Shown here: positions 1-10,104 of the stretch, one piece after another | Position numbering within the stretch: the first letter of the stretch is position 1 | Layout of the letters: each line of letters begins with the position of its first letter | DNA from: Collinsella sp. An268 | GTDB lineage: Bacteria; Actinomycetota; Coriobacteriia; Coriobacteriales; Coriobacteriaceae | Direction: 5' to 3' | NCBI RefSeq assembly: GCF_002159765.1 | Contig: NZ_NFJH01000004.1 | Coordinates: 62,001-126,000, forward strand | DNA: 64,000 nt | Position numbers and translations under genes: made by a program | The notes under the pieces: generated by a model | The model's database searches: none | What the model saw: only the letters and a program-made list of their open reading frames with translations | Told to the model about the DNA's origin: nothing

Positions 1-1982
1 ATGGTCTGGTTGTACGTGGTGTGCACACGCCCGTCCTGCCGGCGGAGCGCCCCCAGCGTATCGAGATAGGTGCTCTTGATCTTGGTCTTCTCGCGGTACT
101 CGAGGACGAGCTGGACAAACTCGTTGTCGCGGGCGAGCTCCTCGAGCACGCGGGCGTTGGTGGAGTAGTAGCCGCGCGCGGTCTTCTTGAGGCCGCGGGT
201 CGGCAGGCCCATCACGTCGAAGAGGATGTGCGAGAGCTGCATGGGGCTCGCGATGTTGAAGGTCTCGTCACCGGCGAGGGTGCGGATGCGACGGGCGAGG
301 TCGTCGATTTCTGCCCCCAGGTCCTCGGCAAGAGCGGAGAGGCGCTCGGGGTCAACGTACATGCCCGTGCGCTCCATGGCGCAAAGCACCGGTACAAGCG
401 GCATCTCAATCTGGTCAAAGAGCGGACGCGCGCCGTCACGATCGAGTGCGGCGGCAAGCGGCTCCTGGCATGCGCGGGCAACGACAGCGCCACGTGCGGC
501 AGCCGAGGGCGCGTCGTCACCGGCGCCCTCCTCCCCTGCCGCCACGGGCAACGAGAGGGCAAGGTAGGTATCGGCGAGGTACGCGTCGTCAAAGCTCGAG
601 CGCACCGAGTCGAGGAGATATGCCGCCACCACGGTGTCGAAGAGGCGCGACGCGTCGAGCGTAAGCGGGTCGAGAAGCTCCGCCTCGGCAGAGTCCACGG
701 GCGAGAGCTCGTGCAGAAGCGCCTTCACATCTGGCGAAGCAACGTGCCCCTCTCGCAGCAGGCGCGTAAGCACGCTCGCCACAAGACCGCCCTCAAAGGC
801 AAAACCGGCGACGGGGCCGGTCGCAACAATCGCCGTCGGGCCGTCCGCGGGTTCGTCCACCGCCACGAGCGCACGCGACGTGGCGACCCAGAGTGTGCGC
901 GTAAGACCAAAGAGCGCGCCCTCCTCGCGGTCGTCGTCGAGCGTCACGCCCAGCCACTCGCCCGCCGCGATGGCGCGGTCGAGCTCGGCGAACGCCGCCT
1001 CAAAGGCCGCCTCGTCCGCCACATCAGCGCGCAGGACCTCGGGCAACGTGAGCTCCGAGGGGCCGGAAGCAGCCGCCCCGTCCTCACCAAGCAGCGCTAA
1101 GAAGCGGTTCTGCATAGCCATGATGCCGAGCGCGCCGAGCGCCGCCGTCACGTCGTCTGCCGTGTACGCAGGAAACGCCGTGCCGGAAAAGTCGAGCTCC
1201 ACGGGCGCATTCGTCTGGATGGTCGCAACCTTGCGCGAGAGCAGTGCGTCGTCGATGTGTGCGCGCAGGTTCTCGCCCATCTTGCCCTTGACCTCGTCCG
1301 CGTGCGCGATGACCTCGTCAAGCGAGCCGTACTGCGCGATGAGGGCGCTCGCCTTCTTGGGGCCGATGCCCGGCACGCCCGGGATGTTGTCAGACGTGTC
1401 GCCCTTAAGACCGTAGAAGTCGGGCACGAGCTCGGGCGTGATGCCGTGGTAGAGGTCCTCCACCGTCTCGGGCGTCATGATCTGCACATCCGAGAGGCCC
1501 TTCTTGGTGCCCACGATCTTGACGTGGTCGGTGGAGAGCTGGTACATGTCGCGGTCGCCCGTGATGAGGTACATGTCGCAACCAGCCGCCTCGCCCGTGC
1601 GGGCGAGCGTGCCCAAGATGTCGTCGCCTTCCCAGCCCTCGGCCTCCAAAATGGGCACCTTAAGACCGGTGAGCAGGTCCTTTATCATGGGGAACTGCAC
1701 GCGCAGGTCTGGGTCCATGGGTGGGCGCTGTGCCTTGTACTGCGGGAGCATCTCCATGCGCACGCGCGGCTTGCCCTTATCGAAGGCAACGGCAACCCCG
1801 TCCGGATGGAACGCGTCCACCATTTTGAGGAACATGTTGAGAAAACCGAAGACCGCGTTGGTGGGCCGGCCGTCCGGCGCGTTCATGGTGGGCGGCACGG
1901 CATGGAACGCGCGGTGCATGAGCGAGTTGCCGTCGATGACGGCAAAGGTGCGGCGAGCCTCGGGCGCGGTGGTGTCTGACAT
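1..1982 (-). CDS. polA: DNA polymerase I, N-terminal part (runs off left edge)
   Basis: Repair and Okazaki-fragment polymerase. About 660 codons are visible. Residues 1-290 form the 5' nuclease domain: DGNSLMHRAF at the start, then a GDRDMYQL stretch and DTSDNIPGVPGIGPKKA, which are the acidic metal-site and helix-hairpin-helix regions. A 3'-5' exonuclease-like domain follows; where active enzymes have DTET it reads VTLDDDRE, so proofreading is probably lost, as in many Gram-positive enzymes (inference). The polymerase domain is cut at RVHTTYNQT, just before the TATGRLSS motif of the family. The ATG at 1980-1982 fits the expected N-terminus. The rest of the palm and fingers lies outside the window. 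Confidence 0.95.
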   Translation of the reverse strand, partial: MSDTTAPEARRTFAVIDGNSLMHRAFHAVPPTMNAPDGRPTNAVFGFLNMFLKMVDAFHPDGVAVAFDKGKPRVRMEMLPQYKAQRPPMDPDLRVQFPMIKDLLTGLKVPILEAEGWEGDDILGTLARTGEAAGCDMYLITGDRDMYQLSTDHVKIVGTKKGLSDVQIMTPETVEDLYHGITPELVPDFYGLKGDTSDNIPGVPGIGPKKASALIAQYGSLDEVIAHADEVKGKMGENLRAHIDDALLSRKVATIQTNAPVELDFSGTAFPAYTADDVTAALGALGIMAMQNRFLALLGEDGAAASGPSELTLPEVLRADVADEAAFEAAFAELDRAIAAGEWLGVTLDDDREEGALFGLTRTLWVATSRALVAVDEPADGPTAIVATGPVAGFAFEGGLVASVLTRLLREGHVASPDVKALLHELSPVDSAEAELLDPLTLDASRLFDTVVAAYLLDSVRSSFDDAYLADTYLALSLPVAAGEEGAGDDAPSAAARGAVVARACQEPLAAALDRDGARPLFDQIEMPLVPVLCAMERTGMYVDPERLSALAEDLGAEIDDLARRIRTLAGDETFNIASPMQLSHILFDVMGLPTRGLKKTARGYYSTNARVLEELARDNEFVQLVLEYREKTKIKSTYLDTLGALRRQDGRVHTTYNQT

Positions 1983-2097
1983 GGGGCATCCTCTCGACGT
2001 TTGCTTGCCACCAGTCTACCCGCCCGCGCGGACATGCGCCACACCGCGCGGTGCGCGCAGGACGGCCGCGACACGAAAGTCTCGAGATAGCGCGGCC

Positions 2098-2718
2098 CTA
2101 CCGCTCGGGCGTCGCCGTCAAGCGGATGCGCCCGCGGTCCGCGAGCGCCGCGAAATCGCCCGAGAGCCAGCGCGCCGACTCGCCCGGCCCCAGCACGAGG
2201 GGCATGCGGTTGTGCACGGGCGCAACCGTCGCGTTGGGCTCCGTCGTCACGATGGAGAGGCGCCCCTCGGCAGTCACGCCCGCGAGCAGAAATGCCCGGG
2301 CGCCGGGCAGGCGAAAGCGGTACTGCCGCCGCACGGGCTTGCCGGTGCGCTCGCTCGGCACGCGCTCGGTTTGGTGACCCTCGTAAAACGCACGCACCGG
2401 CACGAGGCAGCGCCCGTGCGCAATCGCGTCCAGCCACAGGCCGCGCCCGCGCTCGAGCTGGGAGAGCGCCGTATCGAGTCGCGTGTTGAAGACGGGCCGC
2501 CCGTCCCGCGGCGAGTCGAAGCCCCACAGGAGCGACACCGTGATGAGCTCGCCATCCTCTCCGGGCACGTAGGCGGGTACGAGCGACCCCGGCCAGGCGT
2601 CGCGCGCGGGGTCGAAGCCCTCGTCCTCCCCTTCCAGCCGCGCACGGCCACTGCGGCGGCGCGCCTCGAGCGCCTCCTCGGCCTCCTCAACCGTGAGCGG
2701 ACACATTCGCTGGCACAT
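2098..2718 (-). CDS. SRAP domain protein (YedK/HMCES family)
   Basis: This family senses abasic sites in single-stranded DNA and protects them by a covalent link through Cys2. The protein begins MCQRMC, so Cys2 is present from either of the two nearby ATGs. The first has GGAG 8 nt upstream and is preferred. Other family signatures are visible: NTRLDT (normally NARxET), RCLVPVRAFYE carrying the active-site Glu, and PVHNRMP with the catalytic His. At 206 residues it has the usual length. It starts 3 nt after the stop of the upstream membrane-protein gene and is probably co-transcribed with it. Confidence 0.9.
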   Translation of the reverse strand: MCQRMCPLTVEEAEEALEARRRSGRARLEGEDEGFDPARDAWPGSLVPAYVPGEDGELITVSLLWGFDSPRDGRPVFNTRLDTALSQLERGRGLWLDAIAHGRCLVPVRAFYEGHQTERVPSERTGKPVRRQYRFRLPGARAFLLAGVTAEGRLSIVTTEPNATVAPVHNRMPLVLGPGESARWLSGDFAALADRGRIRLTATPER

Positions 2719-2721
2719 AGG

Positions 2722-3429
2722 CTAGTCTCCGTCCCCCGCCAGTACACCCCGAGCCGTCCCGGCAAGAAAGTCGACCGGCGCGGTCGCCTCCTCAATAGGG
2801 ATGCCGATCTCGACCAAGAAGTCGAGAAACACGTCCTCCACACCAATAAAGGGGTCCGCATCGCCCTTGCCCTGGATACCGCCCTGGATGAGCTTCTCGC
2901 AAAGTGCGCGGCACTCGTCCCAGCGATGCCCTTGGCGCCAGACATCGCGCAAAGCGCCCTGCCGCTGGGGGATAATCCACACGATGCCTTCCTTTTTGTT
3001 GTGATACCCTCGGGCATCTTCGAGGGAAATCGCGGAAATCCGCACGATGCCCTTGCCGCTGGTACCGTTTTTCTTGCGATGCTCGACCCACGAGGGCGCA
3101 AAGAGCACGCCGTCCGCCACAAAGAGGTCGCAGCGTACGGGCTCCTTGACATGCCGTCGGTAAAGTACGAGCGACAAGCCGATAAGCACGGCAGCGATGG
3201 CGGCGCAGACCGCGATGATGATGACGTACGGCAGCACGAACCCGTTCTGCACGCCAACCCAGAGGCAGACCGCGATGACGGCCAACGCTACCCCCGCGAA
3301 GGGGAGGGGCTTGAGGGCGTCGCTGTCGCGGAGCCACCCTTGGGGAAAGCGGTTGCGCGCAGCGATGGCCTCCGCAACGCGCTCCTGATACCGCTCCGGC
3401 TCGATGAGCTTGTACGATTTGCCGCCCAT
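2722..3429 (-). CDS. Two-helix membrane protein of unknown function
   Basis: This is a 235-residue protein I do not recognise. Two adjacent hydrophobic segments lie at about residues 44-60 and 66-88. They are followed by a charged cytoplasmic-looking domain containing RCDLFVADGVLFAPSW, which resembles a PH-like or YcxB-like fold only loosely. The C-terminus is acidic. It sits immediately upstream of the SRAP gene on the same strand, with 3 nt between them. Nothing in the sequence supports a specific function. Confidence 0.75.
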   Translation of the reverse strand: MGGKSYKLIEPERYQERVAEAIAARNRFPQGWLRDSDALKPLPFAGVALAVIAVCLWVGVQNGFVLPYVIIIAVCAAIAAVLIGLSLVLYRRHVKEPVRCDLFVADGVLFAPSWVEHRKKNGTSGKGIVRISAISLEDARGYHNKKEGIVWIIPQRQGALRDVWRQGHRWDECRALCEKLIQGGIQGKGDADPFIGVEDVFLDFLVEIGIPIEEATAPVDFLAGTARGVLAGDGD

Positions 3430-3670
3430 GAACCGCTCCTCCCCCCACGCACCGGCATGCGCACCGTTTTACTACCGACCCCCATAGTACCCCACGGCGC
3501 TCCCTACCCGCGACATCCGACCCGGCGCAGCCCCTCATGGAGTCTACCGGGTCATCCGCACCCACATGCAGAGCGTTTACGAGTTCGCCCGGCAGTATTA
3601 CCGTGAAGGCGCATTCATACCTGCATCGTATAATGCGCCGTCACGTTTGCTCCAAAAGTTCCCGTTGAAG

Positions 3671-5134
<1,464 letters not shown>

Positions 5135-5242
5135 TTATCTCCTAACAACACGTTAGCCAATGAACCTCGTAATCAAAATCGGAAGCGCGGGCCGCACGCA
5201 TAGGTCTCTTGGCAAGCGGCCCGCACCTGTAACAGAGCCGCG

Positions 5243-6661
5243 TCACTTCGCGGCGAGGTCCTCAGGCTTAACGATGATCCAGCCGACAATGAAGGTCACG
5301 GCTGCGCCAATAGCCATGGCGATCACCTGGTTGATCAAATTGCTGGGATCCTCTCCCACGAATACGGTCAGACCAAACAGGCCGATTCCTCCGTAGACGT
5401 AACGGGCGACACCCATAAACCCTGCGTACAAACCTCCAAAGAATCCTCCGATGCATGCAGCGTAAATCGGCTTACGGTAACGAAGGTTCACGCCAAAGAG
5501 AGCCGGTTCGGTCACGCCCGACACGATGGCTGTAATGGCGCAAGACCAAGCAGTTGCGCGCTGGTCGGGGTCTTTTGCCTTAAGAGCGACAACGAGCGCG
5601 GCAATGCCCTGATTCAAATTGCGAATGAACGAAGCGGCGCCGACGAAGATGTCTTTTCCCGTCGTCGCGATGGCATTTGTCGAGTACACCGAAAGGCAGG
5701 CATGCATGCCAGTCATCACCAGGAACGGAGAGATTGCCGTATAAATCGCGGTTCCAAAGGGCCCAAAGACGTCATAGAGCCACTTGATGGCCACGCCGAG
5801 ATACGTACCGAGCGTCGACCCCAAGGGAGCGGTAACGCACAAGGAGATGGGTGCCATGATCAACAGGGTCAGAATCGGCGCGAACATGCTTCGCACCGCT
5901 GTCGGAATATAGCGATTCAAGAAACGCCATACATAACTTGCCACCAAGATCGTAAGGAAGACCGGGAAGATTGACGATGTGTAGGACTTGGCGGGAATTG
6001 CAAGGCCGTAGATGGAGCCAGCTGAGCCCTCGGACACCATGGAAATAAGCGTAGGAGATATGAGGATGGCACCCAAATAGATACCCATGCTCGGATCCAT
6101 GCCAAATCGCTTCGCGCAGGTATAGCCAAGTGCAACCGGAATGAAGTACGTCGAAGCGTCGCACATCCAGGACAAGGTCACATACGTCCCACTGTCGGTG
6201 GCAAGAAGACCGAGCTGGCTCAGAATCAGAAGGATCGACTTGACCATGCCGCCAGCTACAAGCATAGGGATAATCGGCACGATGCAAGCGGACATGGCAG
6301 TAAAGAAGCCTTGGATAGAAATGCGGTCCTTCAGCGGAACCTTCTTTTTCTCTCCACCGGAAAGGTCGGCGTCAAGGTTCTCGTCGACCTTGTCCTCACG
6401 ATCGATACCATACGTTTTGCAGATTGTCTTATATACCTCAGCCACATCCTGACCAATGATGAGCTGGAGTTGGTTTCCCGTCCACTGCGTTCCTAAACAG
6501 CCCTTCAGCCTTCCAAGCTCATCGGTCTTGACAAGACCCTTATCTTTGACATTAAAGCGGAGCCGCGTTGTGCAATACAGAAACTGGCTAATGTTTTCCT
6601 TGCCGCCAACAAGGTCTACGCATTGCGTAATGACTTCGGTGTAGTTATTTAGGTTTGCCAT
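5243..6661 (-). CDS. PTS beta-glucoside transporter subunit EIIBC
   Basis: Membrane permease that takes up and phosphorylates beta-glucosides. Residues 1-85 are an EIIB domain with the phosphorylated Cys in CTTRLRF (about residue 30). From about 105 on, a multi-helix EIIC domain contains the SGVTEPALFG motif that ends the sugar-site region. The protein stops at 472 residues, right after EIIC, so the EIIA domain found at the C-terminus of classical BglF/BglP is absent and must come from elsewhere. The start ATG has AAGGGG upstream. It lies between the antiterminator gene and the 6-phospho-beta-glucosidase, which sets its substrate class. The leader at 6662-6844 is 183 bp. Confidence 0.93.
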   Translation of the reverse strand: MANLNNYTEVITQCVDLVGGKENISQFLYCTTRLRFNVKDKGLVKTDELGRLKGCLGTQWTGNQLQLIIGQDVAEVYKTICKTYGIDREDKVDENLDADLSGGEKKKVPLKDRISIQGFFTAMSACIVPIIPMLVAGGMVKSILLILSQLGLLATDSGTYVTLSWMCDASTYFIPVALGYTCAKRFGMDPSMGIYLGAILISPTLISMVSEGSAGSIYGLAIPAKSYTSSIFPVFLTILVASYVWRFLNRYIPTAVRSMFAPILTLLIMAPISLCVTAPLGSTLGTYLGVAIKWLYDVFGPFGTAIYTAISPFLVMTGMHACLSVYSTNAIATTGKDIFVGAASFIRNLNQGIAALVVALKAKDPDQRATAWSCAITAIVSGVTEPALFGVNLRYRKPIYAACIGGFFGGLYAGFMGVARYVYGGIGLFGLTVFVGEDPSNLINQVIAMAIGAAVTFIVGWIIVKPEDLAAK

Positions 6662-6844
6662 CGCAATCCCCTTCCGAGTGTCCTAGTGCGGACGTTTTCT
6701 GAATGGTGATGTACGGCATTATCTGCACTGTCGTAACGCGAGTTATCTTGCTTCCCAACGCATGCGACCATGAAGTAGACAGCGGGCCTTCACCCGAGCG
6801 ACCGCTCTTCAAAAAGACATGTTGCGATGCGAGTTGATTTGATG
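6662..6844 (-). other. Leader between antiterminator gene and PTS gene; no clear RAT/terminator seen
   Basis: In licT/bglG systems the RNA antiterminator binds a RAT hairpin that overlaps a terminator in an untranslated leader. I searched this 183-bp leader by eye for the RAT consensus and for a strong hairpin followed by a U tract. I found only a weak stem near 6781-6807 (CGGG/CCCG) and no convincing RAT. The target may be diverged, or may lie upstream of the antiterminator gene. Confidence 0.35.
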
Positions 6845-7681
6845 TTAGGGTTTCGACCTATCGCAGATGCGAACCAGGTGCATAATGAGGTACATTCTCT
6901 CCTCATCGTTCAACGGATACCCACGTCGTTCTAGCTCTATCTCCATGGTGCTCAAGCACGTTTCGAATTCCGGGCCCATATTATCAAGCGAACCTGTAAG
7001 CATCTTTACTATGTCCAGTCCTTTTTCTGAGACAGAATCGGACTTATCTCCCGTTCGCTTCAACAGATATTCCAAATGCGTCACGAAACGCGAATAGCTG
7101 AAGGATGTCCGGTCTATAGTGAAGCCCATGGTCGTTTCGATAATCGATGTGCAAAGGCTGATTATTTCCTGGGTTTTGATGGCGCCCGCGCTCTGATCGA
7201 TTTCCGAATTGATGATATTCAACGCAATACCCGTTTTTTCTGCAACCGGTAAAACAATGTGCAATCGCTCACGTATCAGCCTCATCGCGAAACGAGCAAT
7301 GTCTGATTCGACGGGATAAAGATGCTCGATGTCGTAGTAAATCGGCATTTTCACATTGATGTGCTGTTCGATGCGATCGATGCAAAACTGAATATGGTCC
7401 GCGAGAATAAACGTTAGATTCTGATTGAGTTTGGAAGGCAATCTCCGCGACGCGTACTCATATGTATCACTCGCAACCTGTAGCACATCTTCGCGAACAT
7501 TCTCCAGCATGCTGACGCTATTTGGCTTAATGCCATAGTACGTTCGCTTCACTTTGGATAAATCATCAAGCTCGCATGGCATCGGCCGAAAGCCAATGCC
7601 ACGCCCTTCGACTATTATTGTCTCCCCACTCGAATCTTGAGCTAAGGCGAAGTTGTTGTTGATCTTCTTCATGAGTCTCAT
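6845..7681 (-). CDS. BglG/LicT-family transcriptional antiterminator
   Basis: RNA-binding antiterminator that switches on PTS operons when the sugar is present. With the ATG at 7679-7681 it has 278 residues, normal for the family. Residues 1-60 are the CAT RNA-binding domain (MKKINNNFALAQ, then GRGIGF). Two PTS-regulation domains follow, with candidate phosphorylated histidines such as the one in LADHIQFCIDR. I chose this start because an AGGGGGGGG ribosome-binding site lies upstream and the CAT domain begins right after it; the frame is open further upstream but without homology-like sequence. It is the first gene of the bgl operon and should be controlled by EIIB phosphorylation and HPr. 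Confidence 0.92.
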   Translation of the reverse strand: MRLMKKINNNFALAQDSSGETIIVEGRGIGFRPMPCELDDLSKVKRTYYGIKPNSVSMLENVREDVLQVASDTYEYASRRLPSKLNQNLTFILADHIQFCIDRIEQHINVKMPIYYDIEHLYPVESDIARFAMRLIRERLHIVLPVAEKTGIALNIINSEIDQSAGAIKTQEIISLCTSIIETTMGFTIDRTSFSYSRFVTHLEYLLKRTGDKSDSVSEKGLDIVKMLTGSLDNMGPEFETCLSTMEIELERRGYPLNDEERMYLIMHLVRICDRSKP

Positions 7682-8297
7682 TCTGGTATCCCCCCCCCTT
7701 TCATGGTTGCCGGCATGAGCAACGTCAGCAGTCCAGAACCGCAAACGAACACTTGAGACATATTCCCTTGTCATTAGACAGCTGATTCCCGCACACGGGG
7801 AAGCAAAAAAAATACCTCAACGTAAGGCAGGCAATAATGATAATACCGTTATCAATATTGGTTATGCCTCCGTTGAGGGAGTGACAGTCCAATCACCGAT
7901 ATAAAGGCTACCGCACCGGTCAACAACTCCAGAGTTGCGCACGGGGCAGACCCGGTGAACGGCCATGATCGCTCGGCAAGCGGTCTGTAGCACATGAGGC
8001 ATGGCCTTTCGTGCGAAGAATTCCGTGAGCAGCGCAGCTGGGTCCTTCCCCGGTTTCACACCTTGCTGATATTGTCGGAGATTGAGATTGACCCCATCCC
8101 TCCAGCTCTCCTTGTGCAATAACCGACGAGCTCTCCATCGTACCATCCGTCGACGGGACAGCGAATCCCGACTCCAAGGAACCCGCGTTTAGGCCACCTT
8201 TCCGTCCCTGTAGGGGGCCTTAACGCGAGTTCCTTCGCGAGGCATGGCTGCGGGGCGGAGCCGCGGCGCCGACTCGGGCCATCCGCTGCCTGTGCGC
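7682..8297. other. 616-bp stretch with no convincing gene
   Basis: The stretch holds the ribosome-binding site and probable promoter region of the antiterminator gene, an AT-rich palindrome (listed separately), and then GC-rich sequence from about 7860. Short open frames exist on the minus strand at 7862-8146 and 8056-8355, but they overlap each other, lack good ribosome-binding sites and resemble nothing I recognise. It could be a decayed remnant at the junction of the low-GC bgl segment. Confidence 0.5.
7836..7856. promoter_or_regulatory. AT-rich operator-like palindrome upstream of the bgl operon
   Basis: The sequence AATGATAA-TACCG-TTATCAAT has 8-bp arms with one mismatch, about 155 bp upstream of the antiterminator start codon. 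The core TGATAA-N5-TTATCA recalls Fur-type sites but has the wrong spacing for the classical 7-1-7 form. It may bind a different regulator. No function is shown. Confidence 0.35.
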
Positions 8298-8981
8298 TCA
8301 GCAGCCCTTGGAGATGACGGCGCCCGCCGGGCACGCGTGATAGCAGTTGCCGCACTCGTCGCAGCGCTCCCCGTGGATCTCATACGCCGCACCGCCTGCG
8401 GTGGGGAAAATCGCCTTATGGGTGCACGCCTCCGTGCAGGCGCCGCAGGCGATGCAGAAATCCGGGTCGATGGTGAGGCCGGGCTCCTCGAACGCGTCTC
8501 CCCCAAAGGCGAAGCGCTCGCGCAGGATCTTGTGGTCGCGGTGCACCATGTTGAAGTCGTAGTCGTAGTATTCCCCGTGGAAGCGCTCGAGCACGAAGAC
8601 GACCGTCTCCGGGTACTTGTTGATGTCGTAGACCGCAACGTTGAAGAGCGGGTTCGCTTCCGCCTTGGCGTCGACCTCGGCCTGCGCGAGCTCGCGGACC
8701 GTACCCGACACGCGCACCATGTAGCCGGGCTGGAAATGCGGCAGGTTGTCTTCGTCCCAAGTGCAGTGCTCGGCGGTCTTCTCCGCTGAGGCGGTGAGCG
8801 CACCCAGCTTGAGCTGGCGGTAGAACGGCTTGACGCGCATGGTACGCAGGTAGAGGCCCTCGTCGTCGTAGGCGAAGAAGTGCGCGATACGCGAGTCGAC
8901 CCCGCCCGCGCCGTCGAGCGTGGCGAAGCTGCAGCAACCCACCTCGTTGAACAGCTCGTATACCTCCTGCATGGTCTTCAT
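8298..8981 (-). CDS. Pyridoxamine 5'-phosphate oxidase-like / 4Fe-4S ferredoxin fusion
   Basis: Probable flavin-binding iron-sulfur protein of 227 residues. Residues 1-140 look like the split-barrel flavin fold of the pyridoxamine-phosphate-oxidase-like family (VYELFNEVGCCSFATLD, then an SRIAHFFAYDDEGLYLRT stretch). Residues 165-225 hold two 4Fe-4S motifs, CIACGACTEAC and CDECGNCYHAC, ending CPAGA. This pairing is common in anaerobes, where such proteins are thought to pass electrons to small substrates; the substrate is unknown. The ATG at 8979-8981 has AGAGGAGAGGG upstream. It follows the ATP-grasp gene by 148 bp on the same strand and may belong to the MarR-headed transcript. Confidence 0.85.
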   Translation of the reverse strand: MKTMQEVYELFNEVGCCSFATLDGAGGVDSRIAHFFAYDDEGLYLRTMRVKPFYRQLKLGALTASAEKTAEHCTWDEDNLPHFQPGYMVRVSGTVRELAQAEVDAKAEANPLFNVAVYDINKYPETVVFVLERFHGEYYDYDFNMVHRDHKILRERFAFGGDAFEEPGLTIDPDFCIACGACTEACTHKAIFPTAGGAAYEIHGERCDECGNCYHACPAGAVISKGC

Positions 8982-9051
8982 GGCCCTCTCCTCTCTCTTG
9001 CCCCGGCAGGCGATGGCGTCGGGGCACCTTGCAACCAGATCCAGCACGCAC

Positions 9052-9104
9052 CGCGAGGGGCGCCGCACGCACGTCCATTCCGTTGCGAGGGGCGCCGCAC
9101 GCGC
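9052..9104. repeat. Short direct repeat in the ATP-grasp/ferredoxin gap
   Basis: The 17-base string GCGAGGGGCGCCGCACG occurs twice, about 35 bp apart, in the 148-bp gap between two genes. The unit contains the GGGGCGCC/GGCGCC self-complementary core. It may be part of a transcript-processing or attenuating structure; nothing more can be said. Confidence 0.4.
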
Positions 9105-9129
9105 GGCGTCCCCGTCCTGCGTACGTCCA

Positions 9130-10104
9130 TCATCCAAACAGTGCGCGGTACCGCCCGGCGATGTAGGCGGCGTGCTCCGCCATGAGGTCGTAACCCAGCA
9201 GCTCCTCGCAGTCCGCCGACACGTTGGAGACCGCGTTGGCGTCGATGAAGACGGCGGCCTCGGCAGTCTCGATGACATCGAAGCTGCCGACCTCGAAACC
9301 GAGGAGCGCCGCCGCGCGCTCAGCCGCCGCCACGACCGGCTCCGGGCAGTCGTCATAGGGCTCGTACGTGGAGCCGAAGTGATAGGACGAAAGACCGTTG
9401 GCGGCGATGCTCCGGCGATGCACGTGGGCAGCCCTTCCGCTCACGATCTCGATGCGGGTGAGATAGCCGGCTCGCGCCCGCTCGAACGACTCGACGATGA
9501 ACGCGGTCTCCGCCGGCGCCTCGGCGAGAAACGCCCGTGCCTCGTCCGCGCTGTGGAGCACGGCCGTGCGCGCCGAGCGCCCGCCGCAATCGGGCTTGAT
9601 GAGGCAGGGGTACGCAAGCGCCGCCGGGTCGATGGCGCCGGGCTCGTCGCACGCGTACACCTTAGGCACCGCGATGCCCGCCTGCCCGAGCGCCTCGGTG
9701 GCGGCGCGCTTGCTGATCTCGAAGGCGTGGGCGCGACCGGGGTTGATGAGCGCGATGCCGCGCTCCCCCGCCCGGGCGACCACCTCTGCCATGCGTGCGT
9801 GCGATGCGGCGTGCCCGCGCGCGAGGGCGCTGGCGAACACGCGGCTCACGAGCAGCCGGCACGAGAGCGCCGCCCGGACGGCATCCGGCCGTTCCATATC
9901 GATGAGGCGTACCGGGAGGTCGCGCGCCGCAAGCTCTTGGGCGAGCTTGAAATCGGACCACTCGCTCGACTCATAGAGCACGCCCACCCAGGGGGCGTCC
10001 GCCGCCGGCCCGTCGGCAACATAGGCGACCCGCGTTGCCGCAAGCTCCCGCCCCGTCGCAACATCCCGCATCGCGCCCGCGCCTGTCTGCACCGTCCGCT
10101 CCAT
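9130..10104 (-). CDS. ATP-grasp domain enzyme
   Basis: A 324-residue protein with an ATP-grasp fold of the RimK/D-Ala-D-Ala ligase class. VPKVYACDE and YPCLIKPDCGGRSARTA form the nucleotide-binding small domain, and FIDANAVSN near the C-terminus matches the metal-binding E/D-x-N element. Such enzymes join a carboxylate to an amine or thiol with ATP; the substrate cannot be read from sequence. The start ATG (10102-10104) overlaps the stop of the ABC ATPase gene as TGATG, with GGAG 7 nt upstream, so the two are translationally coupled. This ties the enzyme to whatever the ABC importer brings in, for example an amino acid or dipeptide (inference). Confidence 0.82.
   Translation of the reverse strand: MERTVQTGAGAMRDVATGRELAATRVAYVADGPAADAPWVGVLYESSEWSDFKLAQELAARDLPVRLIDMERPDAVRAALSCRLLVSRVFASALARGHAASHARMAEVVARAGERGIALINPGRAHAFEISKRAATEALGQAGIAVPKVYACDEPGAIDPAALAYPCLIKPDCGGRSARTAVLHSADEARAFLAEAPAETAFIVESFERARAGYLTRIEIVSGRAAHVHRRSIAANGLSSYHFGSTYEPYDDCPEPVVAAAERAAALLGFEVGSFDVIETAEAAVFIDANAVSNVSADCEELLGYDLMAEHAAYIAGRYRALFG

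Noticed and set aside
6781-6807. RAT/terminator hairpin before the bgl PTS gene
   Set aside because: The stem is only four pairs, has no U tract, and does not match the RAT consensus.
7862-8355. Small overlapping minus-strand frames in the bgl/ferredoxin gap
   Set aside because: No start signals, no similarity that I recognise, and three frames open at once.
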